Assembly: GCA_017513365.1 (NCBI GenBank) | Contig: JAFXFY010000082.1 | Location: 1-9,027 of the forward strand | From: Alphaproteobacteria bacterium | GTDB taxonomy: Bacteria; Pseudomonadota; Alphaproteobacteria; CAAHEQ01; UBA3637 | DNA length: 9,027 nt | Direction: 5' to 3' | Shown: positions 1 through 6,871 of the stretch, piece after piece | How positions within the stretch are numbered: the first letter of the stretch is position 1 | Layout of the letters: every line of letters starts with the position of its first letter | Made by a program: the position numbers and the translations under genes | Notes under the pieces: model-generated | What the model was told of the DNA's origin: nothing | The model's input: only the letters and a program-made list of their open reading frames with translations | Databases searched by the model: none

Positions 1-32
1 AAGTCATTTTCAAATAAGGTCATTATCGTGAT

Positions 33-63
33 AACGGCTCTCTAAACAGAGGGCCGTTTTTTT
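33..63 (+). terminator. Rho-independent terminator of an upstream gene
   Basis: An 11-bp stem pairs 33-43 with 48-58 around the loop AAAC. All pairs are Watson-Crick except one T-G wobble (39/52). The stem is GC-rich at its core (CGGC/GCCG) and runs into seven T residues (57-63). This is a textbook intrinsic terminator reading on the + strand. It ends a transcript that starts outside the window and insulates the atp operon from it. Positions 1-32 show no recognisable gene end and are probably 3' untranslated sequence. Confidence 0.9.
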
Positions 64-96
64 CATATTAAATTCACAAAAATCTGATTTTACCCC

Positions 97-125
97 TTGA
101 CCGAATCTGAAAAACTTTTTATAAC
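97..125 (+). promoter_or_regulatory. Sigma-70-type promoter of the atp operon
   Basis: The -35 hexamer TTGACC (97-102) and the -10 hexamer TATAAC (120-125) each match the consensus at five of six positions and are separated by exactly 17 bp. Transcription should begin near 131-133, giving a leader of only about 25 nt before the beta-subunit ATG at 156. The site lies just downstream of a strong terminator, so it is probably the main start for all nine ATPase genes. The start site is inferred from spacing. Confidence 0.8.
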
Positions 126-142
126 TTATCTTATAAAGATAA
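126..142. promoter_or_regulatory. Palindrome at the atp transcription start (possible operator)
   Basis: TTATCTT (126-132) and AAGATAA (136-142) form a perfect 7-bp inverted repeat around ATA. It begins one base after the -10 hexamer and covers the predicted +1 and early leader, the usual position for a repressor site. I do not recognise it as the site of a named regulator. In sequence this AT-rich, a 7-bp palindrome can also arise by chance. Confidence 0.35.
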
Positions 143-155
143 AAAGAGAGGGTGT

Positions 156-1541
156 ATGACACAAAATAGTGGTATTATTGCAGCCGTTTCCGGCAGTGTG
201 GTTGAAGTAAAATTCAAAAAACTGCCAATGATGTTTGCGAAATTGTTAACGGGCGAAAATAATCAGTTAGTTTTAGAAGTCCAAGGGTATATGAATGAAA
301 ATACCGTACGGGCTTTGGCAATGGGTTCAACCCAAGGATTAGCTCGTGGTATGATGGTTATTGATACCGGACGGCAAATTGAAGTACCTGTTGGAGAGGC
401 GACTTTGGGCCGTATGTTTAATGTGCTGGGTGATACCATTGACGGAAAACGCAAAATAAAAACCACCAAAACCCGCCCTATTCATGCAGCTCCTGTTAAG
501 ATTGCCGATATGGAAGTATCTTCCGAAATTTTCATTACCGGCATTAAGGCTATTGACTTGTTAGCCCCCATGGAACGAGGTGGAAAAGCCGGCTTATTTG
601 GTGGTGCCGGTGTGGGTAAAACCGTTTTAATTACCGAAATGATTAACAACATGGTTGGTCGGTATGAAGGGGTCAGCTTATTTGCTGGTATCGGAGAACG
701 CTCTCGTGAAGGGGAACAACTGTACCGTGAAATGGAAGAAGCCGGTGTTTTAAATAAAACCGTTATGATTTTCGGACAAATGAATGAAGCGCCTGGTGTC
801 CGTTTTAGAGTGGCCTTGTCAGCTTTGACTATGGCCGAATATTTTAGAGATGAAAAAAAACAAGATGTCTTATTGTTAATTGATAATATCTTCCGTTTTA
901 TTCAAGCCGGTTCGGAAGTATCCGTATCTTTAGGACAAATTCCATCACGTGTCGGATATCAACCCTCACTTGGAACAGATATTGCTGATTTACAAGAACG
1001 CATTGCCTCCAGCAAAGATGCAGCCATTACTTCGGTTCAAGCCGTTTACGTGCCAGCAGATGACTTTACGGACCCATCTGCCACGCATACATTTGCCCAC
1101 TTATCTTCAACGATTGTGTTATCCCGAGGACGTGCCGCTCAAGGTTTATACCCTGCCCTTGATCCATTATCATCCAGTTCAAATATGCTGACACCACTGA
1201 TTGTCGGTGAACGGCATTACAAAGTAGCCACTGCCGTTCGCAAAACATTGGCTCAATATGAAGACTTAAAAGACATTATTGCCATGCTCGGGTTCGATGA
1301 ATTGCCGGAACACGATCAACAAACCGTTTTAACGGCCAGAAAGTTGGAACGCTTTTTAACCCAACCGTTCTTTACAACCGGTCAATTTACGGGAATGGAG
1401 GGAAAATCCGTCAGTTTAGAAGACACTATTTCGGGATGTGAACGCATTTTAGCAGGTGAATTTAACGGGCTTAATGAAAACAGTTTTTACATGATTGGCA
1501 CGGTTGACGAAGCGTTAGAAAAGGCAAAAAAGGCAGCTTAA
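156..1541 (+). CDS. atpD: N-type ATPase catalytic subunit beta
   Basis: This is the catalytic subunit of the peripheral rotary head, hydrolysing or synthesising ATP at the alpha/beta interface on the cytoplasmic face of the membrane. The 461-residue protein is full length. An N-terminal beta-barrel (about 5-80) is followed by Walker A GGAGVGKT (149-156), the catalytic glutamate E181 in GERSREG, Walker B VLLLIDN with D243, the IPSRVGYQPS segment (262-271) and the adenine-pocket Y332 in LYPALDPL. The C-terminal lever motif reads DELPEHD (381-387) rather than the usual DELSEED. The GIGERSREG...FGQMNEAPG and PSRVGYQP patterns fit the N-type family as I remember it. The ATG is preceded by a GAGAGGG ribosome site at 146-152. 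It is the first gene of the operon, where ordinary F-type operons place beta near the end. Confidence 0.96.
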   Translation: MTQNSGIIAAVSGSVVEVKFKKLPMMFAKLLTGENNQLVLEVQGYMNENTVRALAMGSTQGLARGMMVIDTGRQIEVPVGEATLGRMFNVLGDTIDGKRKIKTTKTRPIHAAPVKIADMEVSSEIFITGIKAIDLLAPMERGGKAGLFGGAGVGKTVLITEMINNMVGRYEGVSLFAGIGERSREGEQLYREMEEAGVLNKTVMIFGQMNEAPGVRFRVALSALTMAEYFRDEKKQDVLLLIDNIFRFIQAGSEVSVSLGQIPSRVGYQPSLGTDIADLQERIASSKDAAITSVQAVYVPADDFTDPSATHTFAHLSSTIVLSRGRAAQGLYPALDPLSSSSNMLTPLIVGERHYKVATAVRKTLAQYEDLKDIIAMLGFDELPEHDQQTVLTARKLERFLTQPFFTTGQFTGMEGKSVSLEDTISGCERILAGEFNGLNENSFYMIGTVDEALEKAKKAA

Positions 1542-1542
1542 T

Positions 1543-1953
1543 ATGATGCAATTTAAAGTTCATACACCCATTGGTACCATTTTAGATTTACCCGTCAAAA
1601 AGGTGGATTTAGAGGGGTTGGATGGTTTTTGGACTTTATTACCCAAACATGCCGATTTCATCAATACGTTAACATCGGGTATTATAACATATACAACCGA
1701 AGATAATAAAACACTCTATATTGCCTGCAACAAAGGCGTTGTGGTCAAAAAAAATCAAGAGGTTCGTATTTCTACGCCGTTGGCTATTTTAGATGATAAT
1801 TTAGAAAATTTGACTCGTACCATTGAAACTGATTTTAAACAAATGGAAGAAGAACGCAAAGAAGTAAATACGACAATGGCTCGTTTAGAAATTGGCTTAA
1901 TTAAGGGAATGAAGACATTGAAGACCGAAGGAGGCTTTGGTGGAGGATTATAA
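1543..1953 (+). CDS. atpC: N-type ATPase central-stalk subunit epsilon
   Basis: This is the small central-stalk subunit that joins gamma to the c-ring and often inhibits ATP hydrolysis. The 136-residue protein has the N-terminal beta-sandwich (about 1-85), with the family landmark GFWTLLPKHADF (28-39) in place of the common GxxGILPxHAP. A charged helical region (about 86-125) follows, then a short glycine-rich tail, GGFGGGL. The start lies one base after the atpD stop (TAA, 1539-1541). A second in-frame ATG follows immediately at 1546, so the exact first residue is uncertain by one codon. No strong Shine-Dalgarno is visible, and translation is probably coupled to atpD. The end of this gene contains the ribosome site of the next gene. 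Confidence 0.93.
   Translation: MMQFKVHTPIGTILDLPVKKVDLEGLDGFWTLLPKHADFINTLTSGIITYTTEDNKTLYIACNKGVVVKKNQEVRISTPLAILDDNLENLTRTIETDFKQMEEERKEVNTTMARLEIGLIKGMKTLKTEGGFGGGL
1928..1934 (+). promoter_or_regulatory. Ribosome binding site of atpQ, inside atpC
   Basis: AAGGAGG is a full-strength Shine-Dalgarno located within the last codons of atpC. It lies five bases upstream of GTG at 1940 but only two bases from TTG at 1937. The spacing therefore favours the GTG as the atpQ start. The codons that form it encode part of the epsilon C-terminal glycine-rich tail. Confidence 0.75.
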
Positions 1954-2299
1954 ATATACAAACACCATTCAAAAAACGGCAAATACCTTAATTAAAAAGG
2001 CTGAAGCCAGAAAACAACGTCCACAACAACGGTTGTTTATAAATGCCGCTATTTTAGGGACATATGGTTGGCATATTTGTACACCTGTTATTTTAGGGCT
2101 TGTTATCGGTCATATCATGGATAAATATGTGCCTTTACCTCCTATGTCTTGGACCTTTAACTGTGTGTTGATTGGCTTTATTTTGGGAATTTATAACGCC
2201 AACAAATGGGCTAATCAAACTGGCCATAAAGAAACTGTTCAAGCCAGACAAAAACAAATTCAAAAACTAAATAAAGGAGAAAAAAATGTTAGATATTAA
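1940..2299 (+). CDS. atpQ: AtpQ, AtpI/AtpZ-like membrane protein of N-ATPase
   Basis: This small membrane protein is encoded in N-ATPase operons in the place of AtpI. AtpI-like proteins are thought to help assemble the c-ring or supply Mg2+/Ca2+; the role of AtpQ itself is not settled. From the GTG start the protein has 119 residues. It has a basic N-terminus (about 15-32), a first membrane segment around 37-60 that ends in the AtpI-like pattern GLVIGHIMD, a proline-containing turn (PLPP), a second segment around 70-88 with GFILGIYNAN, and a charged C-terminal tail. I chose GTG 1940 over TTG 1937 because of the spacing to AAGGAGG. The gene overlaps atpC by 14 bp and atpR by 14 bp, so translational coupling is likely. 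Confidence 0.85.
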   Translation: MEDYKYTNTIQKTANTLIKKAEARKQRPQQRLFINAAILGTYGWHICTPVILGLVIGHIMDKYVPLPPMSWTFNCVLIGFILGIYNANKWANQTGHKETVQARQKQIQKLNKGEKNVRY

Positions 2300-2615
2300 C
2301 TCCTTAACGTATATTCAAATTTTAACGGCTCTTGCAACCGGTATCATTATCGGATGTATCTATCTGTTTTTATTATGGCAAACATTATTGAAATTACCGG
2401 CGGTAAAACATAAGGGAAACTTTTTATTTATATCGGCCGTTGTTCGGTTGGCTTTATTAATTTTTACGGCCGTTTATTTTTCATTTAATAACGGTGCCAG
2501 ATTTTTATTGATTTTCATCGGTTTTATTTTGTGCCGTATCATCACGATGAAGCACGTAAAGAATGCCATTCGTAAAGAATACGACCAACGTCAAAAGGAA
2601 AAAACAAATGCTTGA
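2286..2615 (+). CDS. atpR: AtpR, N-ATPase-specific membrane subunit
   Basis: AtpR is the hallmark protein of N-type ATPase operons and is not found in ordinary F-type operons. Its proposed role is to interact with, or help assemble, the c-ring through conserved arginines in its membrane segments. The 109-residue protein shows three hydrophobic segments: about 11-31 (ending LFLLW), about 46-66, and about 71-87. R54 (SAVVRLALL) lies within the second and R84 (ILCRIIT) at the end of the third, matching the expected membrane arginines. The C-terminus is strongly charged. The ATG at 2286 follows GGAG at 2276-2279 with good spacing. It overlaps atpQ by 14 bp and atpB by 8 bp. Assignment rests on length, topology, arginines and operon position. 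Confidence 0.88.
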   Translation: MLDINSLTYIQILTALATGIIIGCIYLFLLWQTLLKLPAVKHKGNFLFISAVVRLALLIFTAVYFSFNNGARFLLIFIGFILCRIITMKHVKNAIRKEYDQRQKEKTNA

Positions 2616-3300
2616 AGATTTAGATGCTTTAATTATGTTTTCTATTTTTGATATCCCAATTTGTGCAACCTTATTTTACACTTGGGTGGTTATGGGCGTA
2701 TTGGTATTTTTATCATGGCTGGCAACCCGTAACTTAAAAACAACAATTGAGGTCAGTAAATTTCAAACGGCTATGGAAATGATTGTTATGGCTATTCGGG
2801 GACAAATTAAAGATGCCGCCAATGATAATCCGATGAAATATTTACCAATTATGGGAACATTCTTTCTGTTTATTGCTATGAGTAATCTACTCACCATCAT
2901 TCCATGGTTTAAAGCACCAACGGCATCTTTATCCACGACGGGAGCTTTTTCATTATGTGTGTTTTTTGCTGTACCGTATTACGGTATTAAAAATGTTGGC
3001 ATTAAAAAATATTTAAAAAAATATATTGATCCGGTTCCCATTATGTTGCCAATGAATATTTTAAGCGATTTCACATCCGTTTTTTCATTAGCCTTTCGTT
3101 TATACGGCAATGTATTAAGCGGTGCAATTATCGGTTCAGTTTTAATTATGTTGGTACCATTTTTATTGCCCTTACCAATGCAAATCCTCGGGCTATTAAC
3201 AGGAACTATTCAAGCGTATATCTTCGCCCTACTGTCTATTGTTTATGTATCATCAGTCGGGACAGAAGAACAATATCAAGATTATTTGAAAGATTATTAA
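2608..3300 (+). CDS. atpB: N-type ATPase membrane subunit a (stator ion channel)
   Basis: Subunit a forms the two ion half-channels beside the c-ring. The start is ATG 2608, which has AAGGAA at 2595-2600 and gives 230 residues. An in-frame ATG at 2563 would add 15 polar residues inside atpR and has no ribosome site. The protein has about five membrane segments. The essential stator arginine is R164 in LAFRLYGNVLSG, and Q202 in GTIQAYIFALLS matches the conserved glutamine of the last helix (Q252 in E. coli). Positions equivalent to E. coli E219 and H245 are A173 and G195, so the acidic/histidine pair of many F-type a subunits is absent. The first residues overlap the end of atpR by 8 bp. Confidence 0.95.
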   Translation: MLEDLDALIMFSIFDIPICATLFYTWVVMGVLVFLSWLATRNLKTTIEVSKFQTAMEMIVMAIRGQIKDAANDNPMKYLPIMGTFFLFIAMSNLLTIIPWFKAPTASLSTTGAFSLCVFFAVPYYGIKNVGIKKYLKKYIDPVPIMLPMNILSDFTSVFSLAFRLYGNVLSGAIIGSVLIMLVPFLLPLPMQILGLLTGTIQAYIFALLSIVYVSSVGTEEQYQDYLKDY

Positions 3301-3321
3301 TTTAAAGAAAGGAGAAAAATT

Positions 3322-3600
3322 ATGGATGCAGTTACATTAATCGGAGCCATGTCAGCTTTGGCAGCAGGTCTTTGTATTTCTATCGGCGGTGTTGGTCCGG
3401 CTATCGGTGAAGGAAATGCCGCCGCCAGTGCATTGCGAGCCATCGCACAACAACCGGACGAAGCACCAACCATCACCAGAACGTTATTTGTGGCAATGGC
3501 TATGGTGGAATCAACGGCTATTTATGCATTTGTTATTACTGTATTATTATTATACTTTAATCCGTTTTGGAACTATGCTGTAGAAATGGCCGCTAAATAA
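3322..3600 (+). CDS. atpE: N-type ATPase rotor subunit c
   Basis: Subunit c forms the membrane rotor ring that carries the coupling ion. The 92-residue hairpin has helix 1 (about 4-40) with the glycine-rich GGVGPAIGEG, a cytoplasmic loop (AQQPD, 42-46), and helix 2 (about 52-79) with the ion-carrying E63 in ESTAIY. Aligned by eye to the Na+ site of Ilyobacter tartaricus (Q32, E65, S66, T67, Y70), this protein has E30, E63, S64, T65 and Y68, so the site holds two carboxylates. The loop arginine of most c subunits (RQP) is glutamine here (QQP). Both traits fit N-type c subunits as I recall them. GGAG at 3311-3314 supports the ATG start. No signal peptide or unusual length is seen. Confidence 0.96.
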   Translation: MDAVTLIGAMSALAAGLCISIGGVGPAIGEGNAAASALRAIAQQPDEAPTITRTLFVAMAMVESTAIYAFVITVLLLYFNPFWNYAVEMAAK

Positions 3601-3614
3601 TAAGGGGAAAGCGT

Positions 3615-4388
3615 ATGGGTATCAACTGGGTCGTCTTTTTTGCCCAAATCGTTAATTTATTCGTATTAGTATGGTTATTGAAAAAATTCTTATACCGACC
3701 AATTATTAATGCCGTTGAAAAACGTCAAGCCGAAATTATCGGTAAGGTAAATAAGGCTAAAGAAGAATATGCTTTAGCCGAAAAAGACCATAAAGAATTG
3801 GCAAAAAAGCTGAAAAATTTTGAAGCAACTAAAAAGAAAGAATTTGATAAAGCGGCTAAAGAAATTGAAGAGTTTAAAACACATCAAATGACTTTAATTA
3901 AAGAGGAAGCGCATAAATTACGTCAAAAAATGCAAGAGGATTTAAATCGTCAAGCAGACTCTTTACATACCCAAATCCGAGAAACATTAGCTGATAATTT
4001 CGTGGTTCTAGCTAAAAAAATGATGCATGAATTATCATCCGAATCCGCCTTTTGTGGAAGTTTATCCTTGTTTCAAAAACGATTAACGACTTTATCAAAA
4101 ACGGATATTAATAAGATAAAAAAATCATATGAAAAACAAAATATTGTTTCAATTTCTTCATCTGAAACTTTATCTAAAAAAATGCAAGAAGAATTGGCCA
4201 AATTTTTATCTAAAACATTTGACTGGCCTTTACCGTTAAAAATGTGTTTTGAAACGGATAAAAATCTTATCTTGGGATTTGAAATGACAATCGGCGACCA
4301 AAGTGTAGAATGGAATTTGAAATCATATTTAGACGAATATCAGACAAAATTAAATACCTCATTGTCTCAAATGATTGTAAAGGAATAA
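3615..4388 (+). CDS. atpF: N-type ATPase peripheral-stalk subunit b with delta-like C-terminus
   Basis: This is the peripheral stalk that holds the head static against rotation. At 257 residues it is about 100 residues longer than a typical b subunit. One N-terminal membrane helix (about 4-24, VVFFAQIVNLFVLVWLL) leads into the conserved KKFLYRPI and a long charged coiled coil (about 33-140) rich in Lys, Glu and Ala. The C-terminal part (about 145-245) is different. Residues 217-239 read NLILGFEMTIGDQ...WNLKSYL, which resembles the end of the OSCP/delta subunit (pattern LIxGxxxxxGDxxxDxSxxxxL). With no separate delta gene in the operon, this gene probably supplies the delta function. An AAGGGGAAAG ribosome site lies upstream. 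The gap to atpA is 3 bp. Confidence 0.93.
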   Translation: MGINWVVFFAQIVNLFVLVWLLKKFLYRPIINAVEKRQAEIIGKVNKAKEEYALAEKDHKELAKKLKNFEATKKKEFDKAAKEIEEFKTHQMTLIKEEAHKLRQKMQEDLNRQADSLHTQIRETLADNFVVLAKKMMHELSSESAFCGSLSLFQKRLTTLSKTDINKIKKSYEKQNIVSISSSETLSKKMQEELAKFLSKTFDWPLPLKMCFETDKNLILGFEMTIGDQSVEWNLKSYLDEYQTKLNTSLSQMIVKE

Positions 4389-4391
4389 GCT

Positions 4392-5918
4392 ATGTTGAAA
4401 AAAGAGCTGACACAAGTGGACAAGATTATTGAAGATATTACCGATACGATTGAACTGACATTAAAAATTTCAGAGGTCAGTGAGATTTATTCTATTACCT
4501 CAGGAACTGCCGAAGTTTTAGGGTTAAAAGATGTTCAGATGAACGAATTATTATCCTTCAAAAACGGTGTTATGGGTATGGTTCACACGCTGCACGAAGA
4601 TCGGGTCGGGGTTGTCTTTTTAAGCAATCCGGATGGGTTAAAAGCCGGTGATAAGGCTAAGCGGACTCATCGTGTGTTAGACGTACCAGTCGGCGAAAAT
4701 TTATTGGGTAGAGTTATTAACCCACTGGGTGAACCATTAGATGATAAAGGTCCAATTACAACAAAGAAAACCAGACCGATTGAGGTAGAGGCCGCTCCGA
4801 TTATGCATCGTGCCGGTGTTGATACTCCCTTACAAACAGGGATTAAAGCCATTGATTCATTCACCCCGATTGGACGAGGACAGCGCGAACTGATTTTAGG
4901 GGATCGTCAAACCGGAAAAACAGCCATTGCAATTGATACCATTATTAATCAAAAAAACACAGACGTCATTTGTATTTACTGCGCCATCGGGCAACGCAAT
5001 GCGGGTACGGCTCGTGTCATTGCTGATTTAGAAAAACACGGCGTTTTAGATAAAACAATTGTTGTTGTGGCTTCGGGTGAAGATGAAGCTGGCATGCAAT
5101 ACATTGCCCCATATGCTGCTACATCTATTGGGGAATATTTCATGGAAAAAGGCCAAGATGTTTTAATCATATATGATGATTTAACGGCCCATGCCAGAGC
5201 CTATCGTCAAATGTCATTACTCTTGAGAATTCCACCGGGACGTGAAGCATTTCCGGGCGACATTTTCTATATTCACTCTCGTTTGTTGGAACGTTCCACA
5301 CACTTACGGAAAGAATATGGTGGTGGTTCTTTAACATCCTTGCCTATCGTTTCAACGGAAGCCGGCAATATTTCTGCCTATATCCCGACGAATATTATTT
5401 CCATTACGGATGGGCAAATTTACTTATCTACCTCTTTATTCCAAAAAGGTATATTGCCCGCCATTGATACGGGACGTTCTGTTTCTCGTGTTGGTGGTGA
5501 TGCCCAATTACCGGCCTATCGGTCTTTGGTGGGACCATTAAAATTGTTCTATTCGCAATTTGAAGAATTGGAATCTTTTGCCAAATTCGGCACCCAATTG
5601 GATAAAGAAACCGAAAAACAACTCAAACGAGGCCGAGCTATCCGTGCCGTTATGGGACAAATGCAATATCGGTTAATGTCCGCCGAAACACAAATTGCCG
5701 TCTTTATGGCAACAAATGCCGGCTTATTGGATAATGTATCCGAAGATAAAATTTTATCCACTCAAGAGGTAATAGATATAACCTTGCACCGACATTTTGA
5801 AACTGTGGTTGATGCCATTGTCAATAAGCGTGAAAAAATTGATACAAAAACTCAAGAAAAAATGCTCAGAGCCTTTAAAACTGCCTTAGAACAAGAAGGA
5901 ATTATTGTAGAACAATGA
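4392..5918 (+). CDS. atpA: N-type ATPase subunit alpha
   Basis: This is the non-catalytic nucleotide-binding subunit of the ATPase head, which also supplies the arginine finger to the catalytic beta site. The 508-residue protein is full length. It has an N-terminal region that would contact the stator, a beta-barrel (about 28-95), Walker A GDRQTGKT (170-177), the IGQRNAGTARV segment (199-209), Walker B VLIIYDD (257-263), and the arginine finger R366 in SVSRVGG. A helical C-terminal domain with FAKFGTQLD (396-404) follows. Start ATG 4392 has AAGGA just upstream at 4380-4384. The stop overlaps the gamma start as ATGA, a classic coupling arrangement. Confidence 0.97.
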   Translation: MLKKELTQVDKIIEDITDTIELTLKISEVSEIYSITSGTAEVLGLKDVQMNELLSFKNGVMGMVHTLHEDRVGVVFLSNPDGLKAGDKAKRTHRVLDVPVGENLLGRVINPLGEPLDDKGPITTKKTRPIEVEAAPIMHRAGVDTPLQTGIKAIDSFTPIGRGQRELILGDRQTGKTAIAIDTIINQKNTDVICIYCAIGQRNAGTARVIADLEKHGVLDKTIVVVASGEDEAGMQYIAPYAATSIGEYFMEKGQDVLIIYDDLTAHARAYRQMSLLLRIPPGREAFPGDIFYIHSRLLERSTHLRKEYGGGSLTSLPIVSTEAGNISAYIPTNIISITDGQIYLSTSLFQKGILPAIDTGRSVSRVGGDAQLPAYRSLVGPLKLFYSQFEELESFAKFGTQLDKETEKQLKRGRAIRAVMGQMQYRLMSAETQIAVFMATNAGLLDNVSEDKILSTQEVIDITLHRHFETVVDAIVNKREKIDTKTQEKMLRAFKTALEQEGIIVEQ

Positions 5919-6832
5919 CTTTAGAAGCTCTTAACAAACGCATAAAAACAACCACTGATCTGAGAGATATTGTCAGCACAATGAAGATTTTATCTTCCGT
6001 CAGTATCGGCCCCTATGAAAAAGCGTTAGAATCGTTAACCGAATATGGTAAAACGGTGCGTGATGCTTTTTGGGGATTTATGTTGGGCTCTGATTTAACC
6101 TTACCAAACGTAAGAAAAGAAAAAGATACACATTATTTAGCCATTTTAATTGGAACAGATAATGGATTGGTCGGCAAATTTAATCGGGATGTTTTAACAT
6201 TTTCCCAAAATTATTTTAAAGAAAAGCAAATTGATTTATCGCATGTCAGTTATTTATGTATCGGCAAACGATTAGGTGCTATGACAGAAGGTGTCGTCGG
6301 TTCCAAATTACATGGTACATATGCTATATCTAACTCATTAAAAGAAATCGCCAGTATTGCTGTCGCCGTATTAATTAAAATCAATGAAATCATCTCAAAA
6401 ACAGCAACAACCAAAGTACTTGTCTTTCATAATCAAAAAGTAAGTGGCACAGCTCAGGCGCCTAAAGTATCTCAATTAATGCCCCTGCCCTATGATGAAC
6501 TGATGCAATTAAAAAAAGATAAGTGGGATGGTAAAGCATTACCCATTTTACCGGAAGATACCCAAGGGTTGCTTGTGGGATTAATGCACGAATATTTAAC
6601 CGTTATTTTAACGGGGGGACTAACTGCCTCTTTGGCGGCCGAACATTATGCCCGAATGGTTAATATGCAACAAGCCGAAAAAAATATTGATAAGTCTTTA
6701 GAAGATATGAACTTAGCCTATCAACAAGCCCGCCAAACACAGATTACGGATGAATTAATTGATATTGTATCGGGGGCAGAAGCAATGAAGCCAAAGAAAA
6801 AACAAGACAATTTTATGACAAATGCAGTATAG
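5915..6832 (+). CDS. atpG: N-type ATPase central rotor-shaft subunit gamma
   Basis: Gamma is the central shaft that transmits rotation between the c-ring and the catalytic head. The 305-residue protein starts with the long N-terminal helix (LNKRIKTTTDLRDIVSTMKI, about 6-25). It continues through an alpha/beta domain with GTDNGLVGKFN (80-90), the counterpart of the SDRGLCGGLN-type segment. It ends in the second shaft helix (about 218-290), which has QITDELIDIVSGAEAM (276-291). A 14-residue polar tail follows. The overall sequence is more divergent from ordinary F-type gamma than alpha and beta are, as expected for the N-type family. The start ATG overlaps the atpA stop by 4 bp. No intrinsic terminator is visible after the TAG stop, so some read-through into the next gene is possible. 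Confidence 0.93.
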   Translation: MTLEALNKRIKTTTDLRDIVSTMKILSSVSIGPYEKALESLTEYGKTVRDAFWGFMLGSDLTLPNVRKEKDTHYLAILIGTDNGLVGKFNRDVLTFSQNYFKEKQIDLSHVSYLCIGKRLGAMTEGVVGSKLHGTYAISNSLKEIASIAVAVLIKINEIISKTATTKVLVFHNQKVSGTAQAPKVSQLMPLPYDELMQLKKDKWDGKALPILPEDTQGLLVGLMHEYLTVILTGGLTASLAAEHYARMVNMQQAEKNIDKSLEDMNLAYQQARQTQITDELIDIVSGAEAMKPKKKQDNFMTNAV

Positions 6833-6834
6833 GC

Positions 6835-6871
6835 TTGACAAATTCAAAAAAAAAAGATAAAAAAGTATAAA
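6835..6871 (+). promoter_or_regulatory. Probable promoter for ihfB-accD
   Basis: A perfect -35 hexamer TTGACA (6835-6840) starts two bases after the atpG stop. With a 17-bp spacer the -10 would be TAAAAA at 6858-6863 (four of six). A better-looking TATAAA at 6866-6871 is 25 bp away, but would pair with the weak TTCAAA at 6843-6848. A run of ten A residues (6846-6855) lies in between. A promoter here is likely, but which hexamer pair is used cannot be decided from sequence. Confidence 0.6.

Noticed and set aside
949..1191. 80-codon + strand open frame inside atpD
   Set aside because: It is out of frame with the conserved beta-subunit sequence, shows no family resemblance and has no ribosome site.
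1937..1939. TTG as the start of atpQ
   Set aside because: It lies only two bases after AAGGAGG; the next codon, GTG at 1940, has the proper spacing.
2563..2607. In-frame upstream ATG that would extend subunit a by 15 residues
   Set aside because: The extension is polar, lies inside atpR and lacks a ribosome site, while ATG 2608 has AAGGAA at good spacing and gives a normal N-terminus.
3389..3583. 64-codon open frame overlapping atpE in another frame
   Set aside because: It lies entirely within the certain c-subunit gene, has no ribosome site and encodes an implausible composition.
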